64,000 bases of DNA from positions 2,108,001 to 2,172,000 of the forward strand of contig NZ_CP013926.1 of the NCBI RefSeq assembly GCF_001562115.1, in the 5' to 3' direction. A program made the translations under genes and the position numbers. This document shows positions 1 through 9,454 of the stretch, in pieces. How positions within the stretch are numbered: position 1 is the stretch's first letter; every line of letters starts with the position of its first letter. This stretch comes from Alteromonas stellipolaris (GTDB lineage Bacteria; Pseudomonadota; Gammaproteobacteria; Enterobacterales; Alteromonadaceae). The notes beneath the pieces are model-generated. The model was not told the origin of the DNA and made no database searches. It saw only the letters and a list, made by a program, of their open reading frames with translations.

Positions 1-582
1 GTTGTTTGGCACAAGCACGAGGTGAATAAAACCACCCGCGCTGCAAAGCTGAATCAATCGCCTCGCGTGTTCTGGCTTACCGGCCTAAGTGGTTCTGGTA
101 AGTCTACTCTGGCCAACTTGCTTGAGAAAAAACTTCACGAGCAAGCCAAGCACACTTACCTATTAGACGGTGACAATGTGCGTCATGGCTTATGTGGCGA
201 CTTGGGTTTTAGTGATAAAGACCGTGTAGAAAACATTCGCAGAATCAGCGAAGTTGCAAAACTGTTTGTTGATTCTGGCACGCTGGTTTTAACGGCCTTC
301 ATCTCTCCTTTTAAAGCGGATCGCGACTATTGCCGTGGCCTTTTAGAAGACGGCGAATTTGTTGAAGTGTTTATCGACACACCTATCGAAGTGTGCGAAA
401 AGCGCGACCCGAAAGGGCTTTATAAGAAAGCGCGTAGCGGTGAGATTAAAGATTTCACTGGTATCGACTCTGCTTATGAGGCGCCGGAAAAGCCTGAGAT
501 ACATTTAACGTATCAAGATGAACCTGCAGAGCAAACTGCTGAACGCTTATATGCGTTACTGCAAGAAAAAGGACTTGTGTAA
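1..582 (+). CDS. cysC: Adenylylsulfate kinase CysC (5' end outside window)
   Basis: Phosphorylates adenosine 5'-phosphosulfate (APS) to PAPS with ATP, a cytoplasmic step of sulfate activation. The P-loop GLSGSGKST is encoded near 82-108, followed by [11 protein letters not shown], the ENIRR segment, TAFISPF and [10 protein letters not shown], all hallmarks of APS kinases. A GTG exists at 22, but the frame stays open to base 1 and reads [10 protein letters not shown], which matches the usual CysC N-terminus (NVVWHxH). I therefore treat the gene as truncated by the window edge, not starting at GTG. Its stop overlaps the cysQ start by one base (TAATG), which implies translational coupling in a sulfate-assimilation operon. 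cysD is not visible and is probably upstream. Confidence 0.95.
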   Translation, partial: VVWHKHEVNKTTRAAKLNQSPRVFWLTGLSGSGKSTLANLLEKKLHEQAKHTYLLDGDNVRHGLCGDLGFSDKDRVENIRRISEVAKLFVDSGTLVLTAFISPFKADRDYCRGLLEDGEFVEVFIDTPIEVCEKRDPKGLYKKARSGEIKDFTGIDSAYEAPEKPEIHLTYQDEPAEQTAERLYALLQEKGLV

Positions 583-1382
583 TGGCCCAGGCTAATACAA
601 TGACTAATACACTGGCACAAACCATTCTTCGCATTGCTAAAGAAGCAGGCGATAAAATAATGGCGATTTACGATAAAGATTTCGCCATTTATGAAAAACA
701 AGATACCAGCCCGCTAACCGAAGCAGACTTAGCGGCGCACAACGTAATTGTTGATGCCCTTGAAAAAGAATCTGACCTTCCTATTTTATCGGAAGAATCG
801 GCAGATATTTCATGGGATGAGCGCAAGCAATGGCAGTCTTACTGGCTTGTTGACCCGCTTGACGGCACGAAAGAATTCATCAAAAAGAACGGTGAGTTCA
901 CGGTAAATATTGCGTTGATTGAAGACGGCAAACCTACTATGGGTGTGGTGTACGCACCAGCACTTAACAAAAGCTATGTAGGTATTGTGGGTGAAGGCGC
1001 ATGGACTGAAGTAGACGGCGAATTTACTGCTATTTCTGCACGCAAGCACGATGGTGCACAAGTATGGAAGATAGTCGGTAGCCGTTCTCATCAAAGCCCC
1101 GAAATTCAAAATTTACTGTCTCAATTAGAGGGTGAAACTGAATTAGTGGCCATGGGAAGTTCATTGAAGTTATGCCTAGTGGCTGAAGGTGAAGCTCACC
1201 TTTATCCTCGTTTAGGCCCTACTTCTGAATGGGACACAGGCGCAGCCCATGCTGTAGCCTTAGCTGCAGGTGCAAATGTGACTGTGCTAGACCCTAACGA
1301 TCCGTTAAATGACAACGCCGACGCTCTTACTTACAACCAAAAAGAGTCTGTGTTAAACCCCTTTTTCCTTGTGAGCGCATAA
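582..1382 (+). CDS. cysQ: 3'(2'),5'-bisphosphate nucleotidase CysQ
   Basis: Hydrolyses 3'-phosphoadenosine 5'-phosphate (PAP), the by-product of PAPS reduction, to AMP, and so protects PAP-sensitive enzymes. It belongs to the inositol-monophosphatase-like, Mg-dependent, Li-sensitive family. Visible motifs are [10 protein letters not shown] (about 44-53), SEES (70-73), the metal-binding DPLDGTKEF (91-99) and EWDTGAAHA (about 216-224). Length 266 aa is normal. An internal ATG at codon 7 is an alternative start, but the first ATG overlaps the cysC stop and fits coupling. Together with cysC and cysN it forms a sulfate activation and PAP recycling module. Confidence 0.93.
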   Translation: MAQANTMTNTLAQTILRIAKEAGDKIMAIYDKDFAIYEKQDTSPLTEADLAAHNVIVDALEKESDLPILSEESADISWDERKQWQSYWLVDPLDGTKEFIKKNGEFTVNIALIEDGKPTMGVVYAPALNKSYVGIVGEGAWTEVDGEFTAISARKHDGAQVWKIVGSRSHQSPEIQNLLSQLEGETELVAMGSSLKLCLVAEGEAHLYPRLGPTSEWDTGAAHAVALAAGANVTVLDPNDPLNDNADALTYNQKESVLNPFFLVSA

Positions 1383-1383
1383 C

Positions 1384-2799
1384 ATGAACAACGAAAACAA
1401 TTTATTAAAGCAAGACATACTGTCTTACCTTGAGCAGCACGAACAAAAAGACATGCTACGTTTCCTTACATGCGGAAGTGTAGATGACGGTAAAAGTACC
1501 CTAATTGGTCGCCTACTTCATGATTCAAAAATGATTTATGAAGACCAACTTGCTGCTATCACTAAAGACAGCAAAAAATCGGGTACTACTGGTGAGAAAG
1601 TCGATTTAGCCCTATTGGTTGATGGCCTTCAGTCAGAGCGCGAGCAAGGTATTACGATTGATGTAGCATACCGCTACTTCTCTACTGATAAGCGTAAGTT
1701 TATCATTGCTGATACTCCAGGACACGAGCAGTACACACGTAACATGGTAACTGGCGCATCTACATGCGACCTTGCCATCATACTTGTTGACGCCCGTGGC
1801 GGTGTAAAAGTACAGACTAAACGTCACTCATTCCTAGTATCTTTGTTAGGTATTAAGCACGTTATTGTTGCTATCAACAAAATGGACTTAATGGATTACT
1901 CTGAAGAAGTGTACAACCAGATCAAGCAAGACTATCTGAAGTTTTCAGAGCAATTGGATATTCCAGATATTCAATTCGTACCACTTTCTGCACTTGAAGG
2001 TGACAACGTAGTAAACGTGAGCGAACACACACCATGGTTCGATGGTATTCCGCTTATGCAGATGCTAGAGAACACAAAAATTGGTGAAGACGATAATCAT
2101 GATGATTTCCGTTTCCCTGTTCAGTACGTGAACCGCCCTAATCTAGATTTTCGTGGGTTTGCCGGTACGGTTGTATCTGGTCAAATTGAACCAGGCGATG
2201 AAGTCACTGCTCTTCCTTCTGGTAAAACGTCGAAAGTAAAATCGATTGTGACTTTTGAAGGCGACCAAGAGCGTGCTTATGTACCTCAAGCGGTTACCCT
2301 TACACTAGAAGATGAAATTGATATTTCACGTGGCGACATGATTGTTAAATCAGGTAACTTGCCACTACTTTCTACCCAATTTAAAACGCATTTGGTATGG
2401 ATGGACGAAGAACCACTTATGCCAAACAAGCAGTTCTTGTTTAAGTTTGCTACCAAGTCAACGACAGGTGTTGTGTCTCATATCGATAACCAAATTGATG
2501 TGAACACCCTTGAAGAAAAAGATGCGATGCACCTTAACTTGAATGAAATTGGTGTAGTAGATGTGAAGTTCACCCAAACCGTAGCGTGCGACCCATACAA
2601 GCGTAACCGCCCTACGGGTTCTTTCATCGTTATTGATCGCATGACTAACAGCACTGTTGGTGCAGGTATGATCATTGATGAACTTGCTAAAGATGCACAA
2701 CACGCTTCTCCAGACTTCTCAGAGTTTGAATTAGAGTTTAATGCTCTAGTACGTAAGCACTTCCCTCATTGGAGCGCTGTGGACATTAGCAAGCTGTAA
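1384..2799 (+). CDS. cysN: Sulfate adenylyltransferase subunit 1 (GTPase) CysN
   Basis: GTPase subunit of ATP sulfurylase. It couples GTP hydrolysis to adenylylation of sulfate by CysD. G1 is GSVDDGKST (31-39), G3 is DTPGH (110-114) and G4 is NKMD (165-168), followed by elongation-factor-like beta-barrel domains. At 471 aa it is a stand-alone CysN, not a CysNC fusion, which agrees with the separate cysC upstream. It starts one base after the cysQ stop. Its catalytic partner CysD is not in the window, so the operon must continue upstream or cysD lies elsewhere. Confidence 0.96.
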   Translation: MNNENNLLKQDILSYLEQHEQKDMLRFLTCGSVDDGKSTLIGRLLHDSKMIYEDQLAAITKDSKKSGTTGEKVDLALLVDGLQSEREQGITIDVAYRYFSTDKRKFIIADTPGHEQYTRNMVTGASTCDLAIILVDARGGVKVQTKRHSFLVSLLGIKHVIVAINKMDLMDYSEEVYNQIKQDYLKFSEQLDIPDIQFVPLSALEGDNVVNVSEHTPWFDGIPLMQMLENTKIGEDDNHDDFRFPVQYVNRPNLDFRGFAGTVVSGQIEPGDEVTALPSGKTSKVKSIVTFEGDQERAYVPQAVTLTLEDEIDISRGDMIVKSGNLPLLSTQFKTHLVWMDEEPLMPNKQFLFKFATKSTTGVVSHIDNQIDVNTLEEKDAMHLNLNEIGVVDVKFTQTVACDPYKRNRPTGSFIVIDRMTNSTVGAGMIIDELAKDAQHASPDFSEFELEFNALVRKHFPHWSAVDISKL

Positions 2800-2818
2800 A
2801 AGCAGGACTGGAAAATAT

Positions 2819-4549
2819 ATGGATATTAACCAGTTTATCGTGCTGGCGATTTTCGCCAGCACGATTTTTGCGCTGATTTTTTCAAATCAGCGCCCGTCTA
2901 CTGTTTTTTCAGGCGCCGTGTTATTACTATTGGTTTCTCAACAATTGTCACTTGATGACATTTTGTTGAACCTAACCAACAAAGGGTTAATCACCCTTGT
3001 CTTGCTGCTGTTAGTCAGTAGTGCAATTGACAAAACTGCGTTAATAAAGCGTATTGGTCGAAAGCTCGTGAGTACAAGCTTCTCTAAATCGTATTGGAAA
3101 CTGTTTTCACTCACCTTCGTCTCATCAGCGTTGTTGAACAATACGGCTATAGTGGCCAGCCTTATAGGGCCTATTAAACAAAACCAATATCACCCCGCTT
3201 CCCGCTTACTTATTCCGCTTTCTTATGCCGCCATACTTGGTGGAACGGTGACCTTAATTGGTACCTCGACCAACCTGATTGTCGATAGCTTTTTACAAGA
3301 GCATGGTCATCCTGGATTTAACTTTTTTGATTTCACACTATATGGGCTAGTTGCCGGTTTAAGCTGTGGCGTACTGATGTTTGTGCTCACGCCATTACTG
3401 CCTAATATTGCGAACAAGAACGACAACTACCAAGAGTACATGGTTGAAGCGAAGGTAAACTCAGGTTCAGAGCTAATTGGCAAAACCGTTGAGCAAAACC
3501 ACCTTCGTAATTTACCTGAATTATTTTTGGTTGAAGTGGTTCGCGACGGTAACCTTATTTCTCCCGTTGGTCCCGACTTAGTGATTGCAGAAAACGATAA
3601 ACTTATCTTTACCGGCAATGTGCAAAAGCTTGATAACTTAAGCCACATAAAAGGGTTAACCACCTTTGCTGAAACCGACGGCATTTTGCGTGAAAGCTTA
3701 ACCGAAGTGGTGGTAGCAAACCGCGCTCAAATTATTGGGCAAACCATTAAAAACCTCGGTTTTAGAGCATTGTTCGATTCGGCCGTAGTGGCGATTCGCC
3801 GTGACGGCGAGCAGTTATCAGGTAAGTTGGGTGAAATAAAACTTAAAGCAGGTGATTTTCTATTACTTGCCGCTGGGCCAGATTTCAATACTCGACAAAA
3901 TTTAAGTAAAAACTTCTTTATATTGTCTGAGCAAAAAATCTCTCGCCCGCTAACTAACCGACAGGAATGGATAACCCTTGGCGGTTTTCTAACTGTAGTA
4001 ACGTTAGCCGCGGCTGATATTATTTCACTCGCGATGGGTCTGTTGTTTTTGGCTGCCGTATTGATTGGTTCCAAGGTAACAAACAACGGTGAGATGAAGC
4101 GTAATTTACCGCTTAACCTAATTATCGTGATTGTTGGGGCGTTAAGCTTAGCCACGTCGTTAGAGTCTTCAGGGGTTATTGCCATTTCTACTGCGCAGTT
4201 AATTCCGTATTTGGCCGACACCGATTGGTTTATTGCGTTAATCGTAGTGTATTTCGCTACCTTACTGTTGACGGAATTTGTGACCAATAACGCAGCTGCT
4301 GCGCTCATGTTCCCTTTTGCTTATGGACTAGTTGAAATCATAGGCGCACCACTTATGCCATTCGCATTAGCGGTTGCCTTTGCGGCAAGTGCTAGCTTTA
4401 TATCGCCGTTTGGATACCAAACTAACTTGCTAGTATTCAATGCCGCTAATTATAAATTTAGCCACTTTATTCGAATAGGGTTACCTATCTCGTTACTGTA
4501 TAGCGCTATCGTGCTCTGCTTATTGAACTTAACGTATTTAAGTCATTAA
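2819..4549 (+). CDS. SLC13-family permease with two RCK_C/TrkA-C domains
   Basis: Integral membrane transporter of 576 aa. About five or six hydrophobic segments precede residue 200, two soluble RCK_C-like domains follow (about 205-285 and 295-370; note the repeated IGKTV/IGQTI starts and the ENDKLIFTG and AGDFLLLAA blocks), and a second membrane bundle completes the protein. The pattern SSALLNNTAIV in the first half and EFVTNNAAAALMFPFA in the second are the paired SNT-like motifs of SLC13/citM carriers. Being 19 bases downstream of cysN, it is probably the sulfate uptake system of this operon. That substrate is inferred from context; other divalent anions cannot be excluded. Confidence 0.88.
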   Translation: MDINQFIVLAIFASTIFALIFSNQRPSTVFSGAVLLLLVSQQLSLDDILLNLTNKGLITLVLLLLVSSAIDKTALIKRIGRKLVSTSFSKSYWKLFSLTFVSSALLNNTAIVASLIGPIKQNQYHPASRLLIPLSYAAILGGTVTLIGTSTNLIVDSFLQEHGHPGFNFFDFTLYGLVAGLSCGVLMFVLTPLLPNIANKNDNYQEYMVEAKVNSGSELIGKTVEQNHLRNLPELFLVEVVRDGNLISPVGPDLVIAENDKLIFTGNVQKLDNLSHIKGLTTFAETDGILRESLTEVVVANRAQIIGQTIKNLGFRALFDSAVVAIRRDGEQLSGKLGEIKLKAGDFLLLAAGPDFNTRQNLSKNFFILSEQKISRPLTNRQEWITLGGFLTVVTLAAADIISLAMGLLFLAAVLIGSKVTNNGEMKRNLPLNLIIVIVGALSLATSLESSGVIAISTAQLIPYLADTDWFIALIVVYFATLLLTEFVTNNAAAALMFPFAYGLVEIIGAPLMPFALAVAFAASASFISPFGYQTNLLVFNAANYKFSHFIRIGLPISLLYSAIVLCLLNLTYLSH

Positions 4550-4587
4550 CAGGTAAGCACGCGATTGACGAGGTATAGTCGTCATTA

Positions 4588-4622
4588 AAGGGCCAGTATT
4601 CATTCAATACTGGCCTTTTTTA
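4588..4622 (+). terminator. Intrinsic terminator of the cys operon
   Basis: A perfect 10-bp stem GGCCAGTATT / AATACTGGCC with a 5-nt loop is followed directly by six T residues. It lies 38 bases after the permease stop and closes the cysC-cysQ-cysN-permease operon. Confidence 0.93.
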
Positions 4623-4784
4623 TATGTGCGGCATTACTATAAGTACAAATAAGCCCCTCTACTACGCATTCGACACAAGTTTTTACTAAAAACAGGTACA
4701 GTTCTTTAAGCAGCGCCTGTACTTAGCTTCGCTATATCAGTAACCTAAACAAAACTAATATAATATTTCATCTCGGAGCAACGG

Positions 4785-5486
4785 ATGCATTCAGTATCAA
4801 ACCCCTTTCAAGCGTGTAACGATATATTCTTTCGGCCTAATGGCGTATTTAAAGCTGTTGGTGAGAAAAACAACTGGAGTTGGTTTCCTTTTATTATTGT
4901 TATGATGATGACCTTGTCGTCTCAATATTTGTACGTAAACTTCGTTGATATTGAATGGTTTGCGAATATTAATATTGCAGCCCAAGATGCAATGAGTCCG
5001 GCAGAAGAAGACCAAATGCGCGCCTTTTTCACTAGAAACACCCTCATGCTTTCCCAGTTAATAGGTGCATTCTTTGCACTTACCGTGGTTAACGCTATTT
5101 TTGCCGTTTATTTAAATTTAACAACACGCAGTGACGACAGTCATGTTTTCGGCTTTACGGATTGGTATGGCTTTACGTGGTGGGTGTCTATGCCTTACGT
5201 GGTAACGGGTCTTATTGCTGCTGCACTTATTATGTTTGCGGGCGATCACCAAATATCCCCTGCCATACTTGCTCCACTGTCACTTTCTTACATACTAGGT
5301 ATTGAAATGACATCACCATGGTTCGCGTTTGCACAGGCTATTCGCGTTGAGTTGTTCTGGACTATCTATCTTACGATGGTAGGTATCACTCAATGGACCT
5401 CGTTCTCTACGAAAAAGGCAGCAATTATTGCTTCCGCTCCTTACGCCGTGATTTACGGTATTTGGGGTGTTTTCGCACTTATTTAA
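4785..5486 (+). CDS. Yip1-family-like multi-pass membrane protein
   Basis: 233-aa integral membrane protein with about five hydrophobic segments (roughly 31-52, 85-110, 130-155, 163-180 and 195-232). The N-terminus NPFQACNDIFFRPNGVF resembles the opening of bacterial Yip1 (PF04893) proteins, in which a short amphipathic stretch with F-x-P precedes the membrane bundle. The ATG follows a CGGAG Shine-Dalgarno at normal spacing. It is a single-gene unit, with terminators on both sides. Function is unknown, and the family assignment rests on overall pattern only. Confidence 0.75.
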   Translation: MHSVSNPFQACNDIFFRPNGVFKAVGEKNNWSWFPFIIVMMMTLSSQYLYVNFVDIEWFANINIAAQDAMSPAEEDQMRAFFTRNTLMLSQLIGAFFALTVVNAIFAVYLNLTTRSDDSHVFGFTDWYGFTWWVSMPYVVTGLIAAALIMFAGDHQISPAILAPLSLSYILGIEMTSPWFAFAQAIRVELFWTIYLTMVGITQWTSFSTKKAAIIASAPYAVIYGIWGVFALI

Positions 5487-5505
5487 GTTCTGCACCACTT
5501 TCAAT

Positions 5506-5540
5506 TCACTTCTTACACCTAAGTTTGGTGTAAGAAGTGA
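5506..5540. terminator. Bidirectional terminator between convergent genes
   Basis: A perfect 14-bp inverted repeat (TCACTTCTTACACC / GGTGTAAGAAGTGA, 7-nt loop) fills the gap between the Yip1-like gene (+) and the DUF3025 gene (-). It lacks a long T run on either strand, so termination efficiency is uncertain. Confidence 0.7.
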
Positions 5541-5542
5541 GT

Positions 5543-6427
5543 TCAAACCGTCGTTATGTCGAAAAGCGGTAACTGAATAGAAGGTTTTGCTCCCGGCCTC
5601 AAAGGCCTAAAGTACTCGCTATTGTTATAGAAATTTTCATCTTGTTCTTCGTACCACCCTGGTACACCTAGCAAAGGAATAGGTTTTAGTAGCGGAGATT
5701 TGTTGAACGCATCAAGCTCAGTGATACGTTTCACCAATGATTTGTCTACCTCTTGGCGTTGTTGCCATTTATTCATATTACTAAACCCTTTAGGCACACT
5801 CACTGCCAACCACTTCCCCGTAAGCCCGATAAAAGGCGAAAGCATCATTTCAAGGTTTGCATGCCCGAAAATAAAGGGGGTTATGTGGGTTCCCCACTCG
5901 TGCCTATGGGTTAAAAAGCTATCCTGCCACTGATGTTGGGCTAACGTATTCAACAACATGTTTGATTTATTGGCATCCCCTTCTTCTAGCGCGAGTACCA
6001 CGCCGCATTCATCAAAATGCGTAATGCGGTTTCGTCGCTCGGTTCTTGGGTGTGTGCCATGGTGAGCAATATCTTGCATGTGCATGGTGTTCAATAATGC
6101 TTTTGTACTGGGAAATTGTATCCAGATAAGAGCATTGAACAAATCATGCCAGCTATTTTCACGAGTGGGGACACTGTTGTCGCTCGCGATTATTTCTTCA
6201 TAGTAACGGCTGTGGTTTGGGTCACTTTGCTTATCAAGTTCCCCTTGCGCTACAAACATAGGGCCCTGCCATTGGGGCTGAAACGCTTCACGTAAAAGAT
6301 TAAGCCTTGCAGCACTAGGAAAGTCAGTGTCGTCTAATAACATGAATTCATTCAACAGCGTATGTACTGGTAAAGACGCATTATCTTGAATATGGTGTTT
6401 ACACCAAGGAGTAACAGGTATTGGCAT
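5543..6427 (-). CDS. DUF3025 domain-containing protein
   Basis: 294-aa predicted cytoplasmic protein with no signal peptide or membrane segment. Features typical of DUF3025 are the central block SWHDLFNALIWIQFPSTKALLN (about 92-113), followed by RNRITHFDECGVVLA and later FGHANLEMMLSPF, then a C-terminal PGWYEEQDENFYNNSEYFRP segment. The family is common in Proteobacteria but has no established function. It is transcribed alone and divergently from the M28 peptidase downstream of it on the map. Confidence 0.83.
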   Translation of the reverse strand: MPIPVTPWCKHHIQDNASLPVHTLLNEFMLLDDTDFPSAARLNLLREAFQPQWQGPMFVAQGELDKQSDPNHSRYYEEIIASDNSVPTRENSWHDLFNALIWIQFPSTKALLNTMHMQDIAHHGTHPRTERRNRITHFDECGVVLALEEGDANKSNMLLNTLAQHQWQDSFLTHRHEWGTHITPFIFGHANLEMMLSPFIGLTGKWLAVSVPKGFSNMNKWQQRQEVDKSLVKRITELDAFNKSPLLKPIPLLGVPGWYEEQDENFYNNSEYFRPLRPGAKPSIQLPLFDITTV

Positions 6428-6496
6428 ACTTAATATTGGTTCATCTTAAGGTTTTCTCTATACTGGGCGATATTGTAGAGCAAACAGAGACTAACA

Positions 6497-8185
6497 ATGA
6501 AAAAAATGTTTTTGCCCTTGCTGGTAACTGCCGTATCAGCGGTAAGTGCTTGCAGCCCCAATAACGCGCCTGACGACGCGCTTGATAACGACACTGCGCA
6601 ATCCGAAACGCAAAACCAAACAAAAGAAATTGCTTCGAACTTCGACTCAGTTTACGCCAGCATTTCAGATGCAGATATTCGCGAACCATTAAAAATACTG
6701 TCATCTGACGAATTTGAAGGCCGCTTGCCCACCACCATCGGTGAAACAAAAACGCTGGATTATCTCACCCGAGAGTTTGAAAAAGCAGGGTTATCACCGG
6801 GGAACGGCGATAGCTACCTTCAGAAAGTGGCGTTAATGGAAATTACCGCTAGCCCTGAAATGACCATGACGATTGGCGACAATAGCTTTGTGTATAAAGA
6901 AGACATGGTTGCTTCATCTAAACGCGAGCAAGAAACCGTATCACTTGAGAATTCAGAACTGGTATTTGTTGGCTACGGTGTTAACGCACCTGAATACGAC
7001 TGGAACGATTATGAAGGCTTAGATGTTACCGGCAAAACTGTGGTGATTTTGGTAAACGATCCAGGTTTTGAGAACCCCGAAAGTGGGAAGTTCCAAGGCA
7101 CGACTATGACCTACTATGGCCGCTGGAGCTACAAGTATGAAGAAGCTAGCCGTCAAGGCGCTGCAGGTGCGTTAATTGTTCATGAGACTGCCCCAGCCTC
7201 TTACGGTTGGTCAGTAGTAGCGAATAGCTGGAGTGGCCCTCAGTATGGGTTAGTATCTAAAGACAAAGGTGCTAGCCGTGTTGCCATTGAAGGTTGGTTA
7301 ACATTAAGCGCCGCTGAAAAAGTGTTCGCAGATGCAGGTTTTGACTTTCAAGAAGAAAAGAACCAAGCCAAGCTTGGGCCTTATCATAAAGCAATGGATA
7401 TTAATGCATCGGTAACCGTGCAAAACACGTTTAAAAAATCTGAAAGTCACAATGTCATTGCCACACTACCTGGCTCAGAGCTACCAAACGAGCATGTTAT
7501 TTACACCGCGCACTGGGATCATTTAGGAAAAGATGAAACCAAAGAAGGCGATAATATTTACAATGGTGCACACGATAACGCCACAGGAAGCGCTGCTATT
7601 TTGGCGATGGCTAAAGCCTACGCACACTTAGATATTTCGCCTAAGCGTTCTGTATCGTTTTTAATAGTAACGGCCGAAGAACAAGGTTTGTTGGGCAGTA
7701 AATACTACGCAGACAACGCCGTCATCCCACTGGAAGATACTGTGGCCAATATTAATATGGATGCCATGAACGTACTTGGAAAGACAAAGAACGTAGCCGT
7801 GGTAGGCATGGGCAAGTCAGACTTAGAAGATTACCTTAAAACTGCTGCCGATAAACAAGGTAGAACCATTACTCAGGAAGACCGCCCGGAAGCAGGTTAT
7901 TACTATCGCTCTGACCACTTCAGCTTTGCGAAAAAAGGCGTGCCTGCACTTTATGCAGAAGGGGGTAACGAGCCTGCTGACGAGACAACTGCTAAATACC
8001 GTAAACGCATGAATGTGATTGTCACAGGCTGTTATCACCAAGTGTGTGACCAATACCGTGACGATTGGGATTTAAGCGGTATTGTACAAGATACCCAGCT
8101 ATTGTTTGACGTTGGTTTTAACGTTGCGAATGCAGAGCAGTGGCCAGCCTGGAAAGAAACCAGCGAGTTTCAACGTAATAATTGA
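6497..8185 (+). CDS. M28-family metallopeptidase lipoprotein with PA domain
   Basis: 562-aa exported zinc peptidase. The N-terminus MKKMFLPLLVTAVSAVSAC is a lipoprotein signal with a lipobox ending at Cys19, so the mature protein is probably anchored in the outer membrane. A protease-associated (PA) insert covers roughly 145-285 (VFVGYGVNAPEYDWNDYEG). The M28 catalytic domain follows, with ligands in HWDHLG (about 338), GAHDNATG (about 358), the catalytic Glu of TAEEQGLLG (about 393), D in NINMDAMN, and the distal His in YYRSDHFSF. Family members are aminopeptidases (PgdA/aminopeptidase Y-like). Probable role: peptide scavenging. Confidence 0.92.
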   Translation: MKKMFLPLLVTAVSAVSACSPNNAPDDALDNDTAQSETQNQTKEIASNFDSVYASISDADIREPLKILSSDEFEGRLPTTIGETKTLDYLTREFEKAGLSPGNGDSYLQKVALMEITASPEMTMTIGDNSFVYKEDMVASSKREQETVSLENSELVFVGYGVNAPEYDWNDYEGLDVTGKTVVILVNDPGFENPESGKFQGTTMTYYGRWSYKYEEASRQGAAGALIVHETAPASYGWSVVANSWSGPQYGLVSKDKGASRVAIEGWLTLSAAEKVFADAGFDFQEEKNQAKLGPYHKAMDINASVTVQNTFKKSESHNVIATLPGSELPNEHVIYTAHWDHLGKDETKEGDNIYNGAHDNATGSAAILAMAKAYAHLDISPKRSVSFLIVTAEEQGLLGSKYYADNAVIPLEDTVANINMDAMNVLGKTKNVAVVGMGKSDLEDYLKTAADKQGRTITQEDRPEAGYYYRSDHFSFAKKGVPALYAEGGNEPADETTAKYRKRMNVIVTGCYHQVCDQYRDDWDLSGIVQDTQLLFDVGFNVANAEQWPAWKETSEFQRNN

Positions 8186-8221
8186 GTTTAGTCTCAGATA
8201 ATACAAACATTTAAAAATAAT

Positions 8222-8247
8222 AAGCCCTGTGGATACAGGGCTTTTTT
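8222..8247 (+). terminator. Intrinsic terminator after the M28 peptidase
   Basis: Stem AAGCCCTGT / ACAGGGCTT with a GGAT loop, followed by a T-rich tract. It lies 37 bases after the peptidase stop, just before the convergent RMD1 gene. Confidence 0.93.
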
Positions 8248-8280
8248 ATTGCTAAAACAACGCACGTTATATCGTGCTTC

Positions 8281-9063
8281 TTACATGAATAACCCTTTAA
8301 GCTCTTCAGCACCAAAGGTCGCTATTTCAAACGCGATCAAGATAATAATTATCCACTCTAAAAACGATGAATGTTTATGATTTAATTCTTCTGCCAACAT
8401 CTCGAACAGCTCATGAATAACATTTAGCTTGTTTGAAAGCACATCTACCCTAGGGCGAATATCTAGATATCGGGCTGTGGCATTATAAGCATGCTCATAT
8501 TCTGGGTATTCCCAAAAGAACTCTGGTGTATCAAGTAACCCATAATGCAAAAAGATGTCGCTCTTTGTACTAAACAAATGCCCACGAATCTTTGCCAATG
8601 CGGGTCGACGTAATGTTATCTTGCCCGTTTCGGCCAACGCTTTCGGCAAATACGCATAGCGAGTAATGGTGTCTTGCGCTTTATGCTCGTATTCATTGAG
8701 CTTAATTGACTGGGCTAACCCATGGCTGATTGATAGCCGAAGTAATGGATCGTCAATCGATAAGGTAATTAAGTCCCGTTGTAGCCTAAGCACATCGCTT
8801 GTAAACGCAAACTGTAGATGCTCTTGGTGAATACCAGACAATAATTTAGGGCTCACCTGTAACCTATTTAACAAGGCAACACGCTCTTCTTCTACCACGC
8901 CCCAAAAAACCACCACGCCATACTCGAAAAGCCAAGCTTCACCGCCGGTCACTTCAATGTGCATGGCATCACGATAGCGCGAACCCTGAACACTTGCGTC
9001 CATTTGAAGGCTATCTACATCAGGAATAACATATACCGAAACTCGGTCGTTTGAAAATTGCAT
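8281..9063 (-). CDS. RMD1/DUF155-family protein
   Basis: Member of the RMD1/sif2 (DUF155, PF02582) family, which has eukaryotic mitochondrial relatives. Diagnostic pieces are the AWLFEYGVVVFWGVVEEE block, LDTPEFFWEYPEYEHAY, YLDIRPRVDVLSNKLNVI, and the C-terminal LEWIIIILIAFEIATFG transmembrane segment that tethers the protein to the membrane. I prefer the ATG at 9063 (MQFSNDRVSV), giving 260 aa. An upstream in-frame TTG at 9126 would add 21 residues that are not family-like. The molecular function of bacterial members is not established. Confidence 0.85.
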   Translation of the reverse strand: MQFSNDRVSVYVIPDVDSLQMDASVQGSRYRDAMHIEVTGGEAWLFEYGVVVFWGVVEEERVALLNRLQVSPKLLSGIHQEHLQFAFTSDVLRLQRDLITLSIDDPLLRLSISHGLAQSIKLNEYEHKAQDTITRYAYLPKALAETGKITLRRPALAKIRGHLFSTKSDIFLHYGLLDTPEFFWEYPEYEHAYNATARYLDIRPRVDVLSNKLNVIHELFEMLAEELNHKHSSFLEWIIIILIAFEIATFGAEELKGLFM

Positions 9064-9126
9064 ACCCTTTACCAGGTGTTGAAAAAACCGGCAGATTATG
9101 CGCTCAAACAAGGTAAAGAGATACAA

Positions 9127-9454
9127 ATATAAATCATTTAAAATCAGTAGCTTATAAAATACATTTTGATATGGATATAGTGAGAAAAAATCGCATTCTG
9201 CCTACTATTTGTACGACCTATTTTCTGTTGCACCTAATAACAGCGAAACTTTCACCTAAGAACCGTGAGTTTTGGAATAACAATTTCCATTTTCTCATCA
9301 TATTGTACTTGCAATTTCCTGTCAGACTGGCACATTCAAGGCATGCGAAAGCGCGATTAAAAAAAACAACAATACCTTCGCCAACTCGTTCGCGAGTACC
9401 CGACAGAAAAAACCTCAATTATTTTTCAACAAGTGAACAGAGAGAATCCGTTTT
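9127..9454 (+). other. asnB upstream region, no gene supported
   Basis: 328 bases between the RMD1 gene and asnB. It carries the asnB promoter region, including a sigma-54-like match listed separately, and a purine-rich ribosome-binding segment (AGAGAGAA) before the asnB ATG. A 118-codon frame that begins here runs into asnB out of frame and looks spurious. Confidence 0.6.
9328..9342 (+). promoter_or_regulatory. Possible sigma-54 (-24/-12) promoter of asnB
   Basis: TGGCAC, then GC exactly ten bases after the GG, as required for RpoN promoters (GG-N10-GC). The -12 element reads AGGC instead of TTGC, so the match is partial. It is about 110 bases upstream of asnB, a nitrogen-assimilation gene, which makes RpoN control plausible but unproven. 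Confidence 0.3.
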
